A program made the translations under genes and the position numbers. 18,644 nucleotides of DNA from an uncultured Clostridium sp. (GTDB lineage Bacteria > Bacillota > Clostridia > TANB77 > CAG-508). Positions 1 to 6,345 of the stretch are shown here, piece by piece (position 1 is the first letter of the stretch; each line of letters opens with the position of its first letter). The stretch spans positions 1 to 18,644 of the forward strand of contig USFC01000024.1 in the NCBI GenBank assembly GCA_900553865.1. Direction: 5' to 3'. The notes under the pieces were generated by a model, which saw only the letters and a program-made list of their open reading frames with translations, was not told the origin of the DNA and did no database searches.

Positions 1-130
1 GGCACCCTTCCATTTAAAAAATGAACTCTTTCCACAAATTTCTCAATAATTTCTAGCTTACTTACTTTCTAATAGCGCTTTTTTTCAAATTAATATGTTT
101 TTATTTTTAATCCAAATTAACGCTTTATGT

Positions 131-163
131 AAAGGACAAAAGTGACCCGTCCCCAAATGTCCT
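131..163 (+). repeat. REP-like palindromic repeat, copy 1
   Basis: About 33 bp with core GGACAAAAGTGACCCGTCCC. Its ends, AAAGGACA and TGTCCT, are complementary, so a single unit can fold into a hairpin. The same element recurs at 18526-18560 (inverted) and 18611-18636 (direct). On the minus strand it starts exactly at the stop codon of the VWA gene, the same position the 18526 copy takes at the stop of the ABC transporter gene. It may therefore act in 3'-end formation or mRNA stability. The shape recalls REP elements spread by RAYT (Y1-type) transposases; that link is inference. Confidence 0.75.
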
Positions 164-1535
164 ATTTTACTTCTTTGTTAGTGAAATAAAGTTTAATTCC
201 TAAAGCAATAGCAGCTACTAATACAATTCCAATAACAATATACATAGTGTTAGTATCACCTGTTTGAGGAATAGTTGTATCTGCAGTAGTTGTATCTAAA
301 GATAATTTTACTTTAGGTGTAACAGTTGAAGTTAAAGTATTTGAGCCATCAGCTGTTTTTATTTCGTTTGCAGTAATTTCAACTTTTTCGTTAGTATTTA
401 ATACAACATTAAGAATTTTAGTATCTACGTTTTCTTTAACTTTTAATTTGTAAATAACATTAGCTGTTTCTTGTGGTTCTAGTTTGTCAATAGTCCATGT
501 AATTAAATTATTTTGTAAATCAATAGTTGGTGAAATTGTTCCTTTAGTAGGCTTTGTAACATATGAAAACTCAAAGTTGTCTACAATTTCTTGTGGAAAA
601 TAGTCATAAATTTTTAAATTTGTTAAAGTATTTGCAGAAGTATCTACAAAATTATTTAAAATAGTAGTACAAATTGTTTCTTCAATTTGGCTATCAGGAA
701 TGTAATAGAACTTTCCGACTGTAGGATCAGTTGCTGTACCAAATATTTCTTCTGCTAAAGCTTTATAAGTAATTCCAGTAGAAGGTTCTTCAACATTTGG
801 AACACCAGTCATAACAGAGAAAATTTCAACGCCAGCAGCATCTAACTCTTTTAATTTAGCAATTGTTTTAGTAGCAGTTTCGCCAGAATATGTTAGTGTA
901 GGACCACCAACTGCAGTATTTGGAACGCCATCTGTTAATAAAACAATATATTTAGATTTACATTCAGGTGTAAAGTTTTGGCTTGCAACAGTTAAACCAG
1001 CTTCAATATTTGTTCTAGGACCAAATTCAGCAACTTTTATAGAATCTATAGTAGATAATACAGTTTCCTTATTTGAACTTGGTTTTAATCTTAATTTTGC
1101 ATCAGAAATAGTTCCTTCTTCATCTCCAGTAGAAAATGTAGTAATACCAATTTTTACATTTTCATTTTCTAAAAGCTTTGTAGCTAATGTTTTAGCAGAA
1201 TTTGTTATTAAATCAAACCTAGTGGAATCTCCAACAGCATCTTTCATACTTAATGAATTATCTATAACAAAAGTAATTTCAGTAAGTTGATTAAATAGAG
1301 GCTCAGAAGTATTAGAAACTTTTAATTCAATATCTAATTCCTTTTTTTCTAAATCATAAGATACAATCTTTTTTTCAAATTTAGCTATACTATTAATATT
1401 AATAGTGCAAATATTATTTTCTACAATTTCAAATTTAGCTTTCTCAGAGCTAGCAGTTGCAGCTAAACAAGTAGTAGAAATTAATAAAAGAACAGCAAGT
1501 GTAGCAACAATAAATTTCTTTTTAGTTTTAAACAT
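162..1535 (-). CDS. VWA-domain surface adhesin with IPQTG sortase signal
   Basis: A 457-aa predicted cell-wall-anchored adhesin. Residues 1-27 form a Sec signal peptide (basic MFKTKKK, then a hydrophobic core). Residues about 86-300 form a von Willebrand factor A domain with a complete metal-binding MIDAS: DNSLS at 92-96, Thr in GPRTN near 175, and TDG at 201-203. A beta-rich stalk follows (about 300-415). The C-terminus is a cell-wall sorting signal: IPQTG at 422-426, a hydrophobic span and a charged tail ending NKEVK. IPQTG is a variant of LPXTG. The protein is a paralogue of the one at 6346-7986, with the same order and very similar VWA and stalk segments (for example NFEFSYV). The ribosome binding site AGGAAGGG lies just upstream of the ATG, and a REP-like repeat abuts the stop codon. 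The ligand is unknown; pilus-tip or matrix/host adhesion is inferred from the family. Confidence 0.9.
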   Translation of the reverse strand: MFKTKKKFIVATLAVLLLISTTCLAATASSEKAKFEIVENNICTININSIAKFEKKIVSYDLEKKELDIELKVSNTSEPLFNQLTEITFVIDNSLSMKDAVGDSTRFDLITNSAKTLATKLLENENVKIGITTFSTGDEEGTISDAKLRLKPSSNKETVLSTIDSIKVAEFGPRTNIEAGLTVASQNFTPECKSKYIVLLTDGVPNTAVGGPTLTYSGETATKTIAKLKELDAAGVEIFSVMTGVPNVEEPSTGITYKALAEEIFGTATDPTVGKFYYIPDSQIEETICTTILNNFVDTSANTLTNLKIYDYFPQEIVDNFEFSYVTKPTKGTISPTIDLQNNLITWTIDKLEPQETANVIYKLKVKENVDTKILNVVLNTNEKVEITANEIKTADGSNTLTSTVTPKVKLSLDTTTADTTIPQTGDTNTMYIVIGIVLVAAIALGIKLYFTNKEVK

Positions 1536-1572
1536 AAAAATCCCTTCCTTTATAATATTATTAATCGTTTAT

Positions 1573-1601
1573 ATTATAATATACATTATTTCTATTTGCA
1601 A
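1573..1601 (-). promoter_or_regulatory. sigma-A promoter of the minus-strand VWA gene
   Basis: Read on the minus strand: TTGCAA (1601-1596), a 17-nt spacer, then a perfect TATAAT (1578-1573). It lies about 40 nt upstream of the ATG at 1535, which has an AGGAAGGG ribosome binding site. The -10 is consensus and the -35 matches four of six. Confidence 0.65.
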
Positions 1602-1701
1602 CAGTGGCTCAAAAATGAAATAAAATTGTAATATAAGGTAGAAAAAAGCAAAAAATTATGATATTATATATAAACCAAAAAAAGAAAAAGAGGGAAAACA
1701 T

Positions 1702-2355
1702 ATGAAAAATATAATTGGAATAATATTATCATACATATTTGTAGCTGTTATTATAGTAGCAGCAAAATTTTTTGAAAAAGCAGGAAAAGAAGCAAGCAGA
1801 AAATTTATACACATAATGTTAGCTAATTGGTGGTTTTTAGCAATGTATTTTTTCGATAACGTTATTTGTGCAAGCCTTGTACCACTTAGCTTTGTAATAA
1901 TAAATTATATATCATATAAAAAAGACTTAATAAAAGTAATGGAAAGAAATGAAGAAGAGAAAGACGGACTAGGAACCGTATATTATGCACTTTCATTATT
2001 TATAATAGCAATTTTTACCTTTGGAATAATAAAAAGACCAGAAATAGGGCTATGCTCTATTTTAATAATGGGCTATGGAGATGGATTAGCAGCAATTATA
2101 GGAAGAAGCATAAAAAGTATGCCATATAAAATAGGAAAAACAAAAAAAACACTTGCAGGGTCAGCCACAATGCTATTTATATCATTTTTTGTAACAGCAA
2201 TATTTTTATGTAGCATACAATCACCATTATGGCTATTAAAATCAGTGTTACTTGCAATAAGCGTAACAGTAATAGAAGCGGTTTCAGTAAAAGGAACAGA
2301 CAATATAACAGTGCCAATTTTTGCATGTTTGTTACTTACAACAATGGCAATATAA
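1702..2355 (+). CDS. SEC59/VTE5-type CTP-dependent prenol or diacylglycerol kinase-like membrane protein
   Basis: A 217-aa polytopic membrane protein with about six hydrophobic segments. Its conserved features fit the dolichol kinase/phytol kinase/Dgk1 superfamily. These are EASRKFIH near the N-terminus and, around residues 125-155, GYGDGLAAIIGR followed by KIGKTKKTLAGS, which resembles the GDG...K.KT..GS CTP-binding loop of these enzymes. The family phosphorylates lipid alcohols (polyprenols, phytol, diacylglycerol) with CTP. The substrate here is unknown. The gene ends 31 nt before dxs, so the two are probably co-transcribed, and an isoprenoid alcohol is a reasonable guess. A good ribosome binding site (GAGGGAAA) precedes the ATG. 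Phosphatidate cytidylyltransferase-related proteins share part of this fold and are the main alternative. Confidence 0.75.
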   Translation: MKNIIGIILSYIFVAVIIVAAKFFEKAGKEASRKFIHIMLANWWFLAMYFFDNVICASLVPLSFVIINYISYKKDLIKVMERNEEEKDGLGTVYYALSLFIIAIFTFGIIKRPEIGLCSILIMGYGDGLAAIIGRSIKSMPYKIGKTKKTLAGSATMLFISFFVTAIFLCSIQSPLWLLKSVLLAISVTVIEAVSVKGTDNITVPIFACLLLTTMAI

Positions 2356-2386
2356 AAAGGGCAGAATTACAATGGAGGAATAAAAA

Positions 2387-4237
2387 ATGATGCAGAAAAT
2401 TTTGGATAGAATAGATAATCCAAAAGACACAAAAAGACTAACAGAAAAAGAGAAAATAGAACTTGCAAAAGAAATAAGAGAAGAAATGATAGAAACGGTT
2501 TCAAAAACAGGAGGACATTTAGCTTCAAATTTAGGCGTAGTAGAGCTAACAATTGCACTTCATAGCGTATTTGATTTGCCAGAAGACAAAATAGTATGGG
2601 ATGTAGGGCATCAAACTTACGTACACAAAATGCTTACAGGTAGAAGAGGAAAAATGAGTACCTTAAGAAGCTTAAACGGAATAGCAGGATTTCCAAAAAC
2701 AAAGGAATCTATGTATGACGAATTTAACACAGGACATAGTAGTACCTCAATTTCAGCAGCACTTGGAATGGCAAGAGCAAGAGATTTGAAAAAGCAAGAA
2801 AACCATGTAATAGCAGTTATTGGAGATGGAGCTCTAACAGGAGGAATGGCATTAGAAGCTTTAGATGATGCAGGAAGCAGCAAAACAAGGCTAATAGTAA
2901 TATTAAATGATAATGAAATGAGCATATCAAAAAATGTAGGTGGAATTTCCAGATTTTTAACCAAAATTAGAACTAAAAAATTCTATAAAAAATCCAACAA
3001 TAGTATTAGGAAAATAATAGCAAAAGTGCCTAAAGTAGGACCACCAATAATACATTTTGCAAGAAAAGTAAAATATAGCATAAAACAATTAGTTATACCA
3101 AATATGTTTTTTGAAGACTTAGGCTTTAAATACTTAGGCCCAGTAGATGGACATGATATAGAAAGAGTAGAATGGATTTTAAACTTAGCAAAAAAAGAAA
3201 AAGAACCAGTAGTAGTACACATAATCACTAAAAAAGGAAAAGGATATAAACCAGCAGAAGAAAATCCAGATAGTTTTCATGCAATAGGAAGCTTTAATAA
3301 AGAAACAGGAAAACTAATAAAACCAAAAGAAAAAGACTATTCACAAGTCTTTGGAGATAAACTAGTAGAACTCGCAAAAGAAAACGAAAAAATAGTTGCA
3401 ATAACAGCAGCCATGGCAGACGGAACAGGTTTAAAAGAATTTAAACAAAAATATCCAAAAAGATTTTTTGATGTAGGAATAGCAGAACAACATGCAGTAT
3501 GTATGGCGGCAGGAATGGCAAAAGAAGGATTAATTCCAGTAGTCCCAATATATTCATCCTTTTACCAAAGAGCCTTTGACCAAGTAATACATGATGTATG
3601 CATGCAAAATTTACCAGTAGTAATGTGTGCAGATAGAGCAGGCCTAGTAGGACAAGATGGGGAAACACACCAAGGGATGTTTGATTTATCTTTCTTTAAC
3701 CTAATACCAAACCTTACTATAATGGCACCAAAGGATTTTATAGAACTGGAAGAAATGCTTGAATTTGCAGTAAAATTAAAAGCACCAGTGGTTATACGTT
3801 ATCCACGTGGAGGAGAAAGTAAAAAAATAAAATTTGAAAAGCACGAAAAAATAGAACTAGGAAAAGCAGAAATTTTAGCGCAAGGAAAAGATATAACAAT
3901 AATAGCAATTGGAAAAACAGTAGCAAAAGCCTTTGAAGTAAAAGAAAAATTAGAAAAAACAGGAAAAACGGTGGAGATAATAAATGCTAGATTTTTAAAA
4001 CCATTTGATGAACAAACAGTAATAAAATCTATGAAAAAAACAGGAAAAGTAATAACAATAGAAGATAACACAATAATAGGTGGTTTAGCCTCAAAAATAG
4101 AAGAAATAATAAGCCAAAATGACGAAATAAAAGTACAATTTAAAGCATTTGGTTTGCCAGATACATTTATAGAACATGGAAAAGTAGAAGAATTAGAAGA
4201 AATGTATGGATTAGATGCAAAAAGTATTAAATTTTAG
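2387..4237 (+). CDS. dxs: 1-deoxy-D-xylulose-5-phosphate synthase
   Basis: A 616-aa Dxs, normal length for the family. It is a cytosolic thiamine-diphosphate enzyme that condenses pyruvate with glyceraldehyde-3-phosphate, the first step of the MEP isoprenoid pathway. Diagnostic motifs: GHQTYVHK (about 75-81), the ThDP/Mg motif GDGALTGGMALEALDDAG starting at 146 and ending in NDNEMS, GPVDGHD (251-257), the catalytic glutamate in DVGIAEQHA (about 362-370), and the transketolase C-terminal domain. Two ATGs stand in tandem; GGAGG at 2374-2378 suits the first (2387). It lies between a prenol-kinase-like gene (31-nt gap) and a ylmH-like gene (12-nt gap), which suggests an operon. Its presence implies that isoprenoids are made by the MEP rather than the mevalonate route. 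Confidence 0.97.
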   Translation: MMQKILDRIDNPKDTKRLTEKEKIELAKEIREEMIETVSKTGGHLASNLGVVELTIALHSVFDLPEDKIVWDVGHQTYVHKMLTGRRGKMSTLRSLNGIAGFPKTKESMYDEFNTGHSSTSISAALGMARARDLKKQENHVIAVIGDGALTGGMALEALDDAGSSKTRLIVILNDNEMSISKNVGGISRFLTKIRTKKFYKKSNNSIRKIIAKVPKVGPPIIHFARKVKYSIKQLVIPNMFFEDLGFKYLGPVDGHDIERVEWILNLAKKEKEPVVVHIITKKGKGYKPAEENPDSFHAIGSFNKETGKLIKPKEKDYSQVFGDKLVELAKENEKIVAITAAMADGTGLKEFKQKYPKRFFDVGIAEQHAVCMAAGMAKEGLIPVVPIYSSFYQRAFDQVIHDVCMQNLPVVMCADRAGLVGQDGETHQGMFDLSFFNLIPNLTIMAPKDFIELEEMLEFAVKLKAPVVIRYPRGGESKKIKFEKHEKIELGKAEILAQGKDITIIAIGKTVAKAFEVKEKLEKTGKTVEIINARFLKPFDEQTVIKSMKKTGKVITIEDNTIIGGLASKIEEIISQNDEIKVQFKAFGLPDTFIEHGKVEELEEMYGLDAKSIKF

Positions 4238-4249
4238 AAACGGAGAGCT

Positions 4250-5029
4250 ATGGAAAGAAAAGAAGAAGAAAAATTGCTTTTGTCTAAAATAACAGATAAA
4301 ATTAACTTTTGTGAAAGAAAAAATAAAATACAAGTAACAGATTTTTTAGATTTAAGTCAAAAGCAACAGGTGTATAATTTTTTAAATGCTAAAAAAATAA
4401 AAAATTATCTATTTTGTGGAGGAGTAGAAGCGGCAGAAAGGGTTGCGGTAGTCTTTTATCCAGAAAAATTAGAAAACATAATACAAAATATAAATTTAAA
4501 CGAATATATAAAAGTAGTGCGTATCGCTCTTCCAAATGAAAATAAAGGTAAATATATGCACAAAGATTATTTAGGGGCATTAATGAAATTAGGGCTAAAA
4601 AGAGAAAAAGTTGGAGATATATTAGTAGACGAAAATGGTGCAGACATAATAATAAAAGAAGACATATTAAAATTTGTATTAAGTAATTTACCAAGTTTAA
4701 CTAGATTTAGTAAAGCAAAGGTAGAAGAAATTTCGCTGGAAGATGTAAGAAAAATAGAAAGCAAAAAAGAAATTATAACAATAACAATACCATCCATGAG
4801 AATAGATAACATCGTTTCAGAACTTGCAAGATGTTCAAGGGGAAAAGCAAATGAACTTTTAGCTGCAGAAAGAGTATTGGTTAATTATGAAGTAATTCAA
4901 AAAAGCTCTAAAGAAATTAAGCCCAAAGATATAGTGACCATAAGAGGAAAAGGAAGATTTGAAATAAAAGAGGTAAAAGGCAACACTAGAAGCGGGAGGA
5001 TTTTGTTAGAAGTTGGAAAATTTTGCTAA
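4250..5029 (+). CDS. YlmH-like S4-domain RNA-binding protein
   Basis: A 259-aa protein of the YlmH family. The N-terminal two thirds form the family's conserved region, with the typical FLDLSQKQQ...FCGGVEAAERVAVVFYP pattern at about 30-75. The C-terminal part (about 180-245) is an S4 RNA-binding domain: SMRIDNIVSELARCSRGKA, then ERVLVNYEV and PKDIVTIRGKGRFEI. In Bacillus and Streptococcus, YlmH is encoded near divIVA/sepF. In Bacillus it binds ribosomal large-subunit complexes and has been tied to ribosome quality control. Here it follows dxs by 12 nt, a position that in many clostridia belongs to the S4 methyltransferase TlyA. This protein lacks a visible methyltransferase domain, so it is not TlyA. 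Ribosome binding site CGGAGAG. Confidence 0.85.
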   Translation: MERKEEEKLLLSKITDKINFCERKNKIQVTDFLDLSQKQQVYNFLNAKKIKNYLFCGGVEAAERVAVVFYPEKLENIIQNINLNEYIKVVRIALPNENKGKYMHKDYLGALMKLGLKREKVGDILVDENGADIIIKEDILKFVLSNLPSLTRFSKAKVEEISLEDVRKIESKKEIITITIPSMRIDNIVSELARCSRGKANELLAAERVLVNYEVIQKSSKEIKPKDIVTIRGKGRFEIKEVKGNTRSGRILLEVGKFC

Positions 5030-5047
5030 TAAGGTTAACGAAATTTA

Positions 5048-5084
5048 AAGGTTTGTATATCATAGAAGTGTACAATAGCAAAAG
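5048..5084 (+). repeat. Relic copy of the pilin-gene leader
   Basis: Matches 8477-8514 at 35 of 37 aligned positions, with one further 1-nt gap (shared GGTTTGTATAT, then TACAATA.CAAAAG). At 8464 the match is preceded by a clean TTGACA. Here the corresponding bases are TTAACG (5035-5040) and the -10 region has lost a base, so the promoter looks weakened. Confidence 0.7.
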
Positions 5085-5229
5085 AAAAAAAGAAGAGAAA
5101 AAGCAAATGAACTAAAAGTGACAAAAGCCTTGAAGCTGTAAAGAGCTATACTTTACTAAAAAATAAATATAGAAAAAATGACATAGCTTTAATAAAAATG
5201 TTATGTTTATTTTGGTATTATAATTTAAG

Positions 5230-5280
5230 AAAAAGACAGAAATGAAGCCTATTTTATAGGCGTTTGTTACTGCCTTTTTT
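5230..5280 (+). terminator. Intrinsic terminator downstream of the dxs-ylmH operon
   Basis: One long, nearly continuous hairpin. AAAAAGACAG pairs with CTGCCTTTTT (one A-C mismatch), a middle section pairs with wobbles and a bulge, and GCCTAT-TTT-ATAGGC forms the top. The 3' arm ends in six Ts. The A-run on the 5' side would make it work on the other strand as well. Confidence 0.7.
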
Positions 5281-5373
5281 ATGTTGCTTTAAATCTCCCA
5301 AAAATTATTAACTATATTACCAAAAGTTAAATATATGGCTATTAAAATAAAAAAGATAGGGGGAAAATAAAAA

Positions 5374-5514
5374 ATGAATAAAAATAAACGTTTTCAACGA
5401 TTACAAAGATTTTTATATAAAAAAGTGTCAAACTTCCGAGAATTACCAAAAGAAGTAAAAGAAATTTTAAAGTTTGACAAAAAAATTTATTTACAAATTT
5501 TTTTGATTTTATAA
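5374..5514 (+). CDS. Small ORF (46 aa) behind a duplicated pilin start region
   Basis: ATG at 5374 to TAA at 5514, encoding a basic 46-aa peptide beginning MNKNKRFQRLQRF and ending KKIYLQIFLIL. The 28 nt covering its ribosome binding site (GGGGG), start codon and first four codons (5358-5385) are identical to those of the pilin gene at 8520-8547, but the peptides diverge after MNKN. The 3' end runs into the same terminator/promoter module found behind the pilin gene. It may be a real small basic peptide or a chance ORF in the relic of a collapsed target-gene copy. I recognise no family. Confidence 0.35.
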   Translation: MNKNKRFQRLQRFLYKKVSNFRELPKEVKEILKFDKKIYLQIFLIL

Positions 5515-5549
5515 TGAAATTTTTGAAAATAAATGCTATAATGTCAATA
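5484..5549 (+). repeat. Terminator/promoter module, copy A
   Basis: First of three related modules (others at 8058-8115 and 9604-9675). It shares a T-run plus GATTTTATAATGAAAT with copy B, and AAATAAATG followed by TATAATGTCAAT with copy C. Copy A keeps the promoter half; its terminator half is eroded. Confidence 0.75.
5514..5542 (+). promoter_or_regulatory. Extended -10 promoter in module A
   Basis: ATGAAA (5514-5519), a 17-nt spacer and TATAAT (5537-5542), preceded by TGC, an extended -10. The same ATGAAA-17-TGNTATAAT arrangement is found at 9640-9668. Transcription would run through the inverted repeat at 5611-5638 and the broken ORF at 5700. Confidence 0.6.
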
Positions 5550-5610
5550 TATTAATAAATTAGCAGACACATCTGGAATTTTTGCGACACTGTCGAAAAG
5601 GTAATAACTC

Positions 5611-5638
5611 TAATTGTGCAACCGCAGTTGCACAATTA
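5611..5638 (+). promoter_or_regulatory. 12-bp perfect inverted repeat in a leader (operator or hairpin)
   Basis: TAATTGTGCAAC, a 4-nt CGCA loop, then GTTGCACAATTA. It lies about 65 nt beyond the predicted start of the module A transcript. A shorter relative, TTGTGCA/TGCACAA, lies at 9690-9712 behind promoter C. No T-run follows, so it is probably not a terminator. A regulator-binding site or an RNA leader hairpin fits better; the divergent XRE protein is a candidate binder (inference). Confidence 0.5.
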
Positions 5639-5699
5639 AAAAAGTAAATATGATTTACAAGGTAATTTGAGAAAAAATAGTATTATAACGTGTCAAATG

Positions 5700-5827
5700 A
5701 TGATTACATCAGATAAAAAGTTTTTTAAGAAGATAGATTTAGAAGAAACAAAGAGATATTTTATAGAAAATTACAAAATGATTTTCATAAATATGTAACA
5801 TCAAAAGGTTTTGATTTAGAAAGATAA
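5700..5827 (+). pseudogene. Frameshifted small ORF of unknown function
   Basis: Reading from ATG 5700 gives MITSDKKFFKKIDLEETKRY, then FIENYK, before the frame soon stops. A single-base shift near 5778 continues the reading as DFHKYVTSKGFDLER and stops at 5825-5827. Both halves are rich in charged residues and join naturally, so this looks like a small gene with a 1-nt deletion. No clear ribosome binding site is present and I recognise no family. A chance ORF cannot be excluded. Confidence 0.3.
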
Positions 5828-5833
5828 TAAAAA

Positions 5834-5870
5834 TAAAAGGAAATAAACTTTTAAAATTTATTTCCTTTTA
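5834..5870 (-). terminator. Hairpin terminator of the XRE gene
   Basis: Perfect 14-bp stem, TAAAAGGAAATAAA (5834-5847) and its complement (5857-5870), with a 9-nt loop. It spans the XRE stop codon (5858-5860). On the minus strand the stem is followed by a T-rich tract. It could also stop plus-strand transcripts coming from module A. Confidence 0.6.
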
Positions 5871-6121
5871 TACATATCTACTCTAACAGGTAGCTTTTGA
5901 GCAAGTTTAGCAGTTTTTTCATTAAATAATAATTCTGGTTTTATATTAAATGATTTTGCTATAAAATCTATATTTTTACAGGTTAAATTAGCATTTCCAG
6001 TTTCAATAACACTAATATAAGCCATTTTAAATTTTGTTTTATTTGCATATTGTTCTTGTGTTAAATTATTTTGATACCTATACCATTTAGTATTAAGTCC
6101 AACTAGTTCCATAGAAGTCAT
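5858..6121 (-). CDS. XRE-family helix-turn-helix transcriptional regulator
   Basis: An 87-aa Cro/C1-type DNA-binding protein. The HTH core runs from about residue 13 to 70: NNLTQEQYANKTKF, then AYISVIETGNANLTCKNIDF and IAKSFNIKPELLF, the typical five-helix pattern (LTQ.. start, IE.G hinge, C-terminal LF). No sensor or protease domain is present, so it is a minimal regulator like those of phages, conjugative elements and toxin-antitoxin modules. A strong ribosome binding site (AAGGAGGAA on the minus strand) precedes the ATG at 6121. It is transcribed divergently from the VWA adhesin at 6346 with a 224-bp gap, so control of that promoter or of itself is plausible but unproven. Confidence 0.9.
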   Translation of the reverse strand: MTSMELVGLNTKWYRYQNNLTQEQYANKTKFKMAYISVIETGNANLTCKNIDFIAKSFNIKPELLFNEKTAKLAQKLPVRVDMYKRK

Positions 6122-6175
6122 AAGTTCCTCCTTCTTTTACATTAATTTAATAATATAAAAATTGTTTATATATAA

Positions 6176-6181
6176 ATTATA
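6176..6181 (-). promoter_or_regulatory. Possible -10 of the XRE gene
   Basis: A perfect TATAAT on the minus strand, about 55 nt upstream of the XRE start codon. No convincing -35 precedes it, and such hexamers are common in sequence this AT-rich. Confidence 0.35.
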
Positions 6182-6254
6182 TAAGATAAAACATAAATAA
6201 CTTAACACCACTAAAACTTATTAAGATATAACTTAATAAAATAGTTTAAAACTA

Positions 6255-6283
6255 TTGACAGAAAAATTTCGAAATGATATATT
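6255..6283 (+). promoter_or_regulatory. sigma-A promoter of the 6346 VWA adhesin
   Basis: Consensus TTGACA (6255-6260), a 17-nt spacer, TATATT (6278-6283). This gives a leader of about 55 nt before the ATG at 6346, which has a GAGGAGA ribosome binding site (6332-6338). Confidence 0.75.
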
Positions 6284-6345
6284 AAATGTAGATTAATGCA
6301 AAATAAATAAAAGCACTTTAAGATAAAATACGAGGAGAGATACAG

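Larger units (their letters stand above)
5030..5373 (+). other. Intergenic stretch with relic leader and a terminator; no gene seen
   Basis: Between ylmH and the small ORF at 5374 I see no credible gene. The stretch holds a degenerate copy of the pilin-gene leader (5048-5084), a hairpin terminator (5230-5280), and from 5358 a ribosome binding site/start region identical to that of the pilin gene. About 270 bp of unrelated sequence separate the two leader pieces, which are contiguous at 8477-8547. This points to an insertion or rearrangement. Confidence 0.6.

Noticed and set aside
1..130. Gene fragment at the left edge
   Set aside because: AT-rich sequence with stops in all frames and no recognisable motif.
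5585..5595. CGACA-C-TGTCG palindrome as a resolvase or att site
   Set aside because: Only 5-bp arms, no recombinase gene in the window, and no second copy to pair with.
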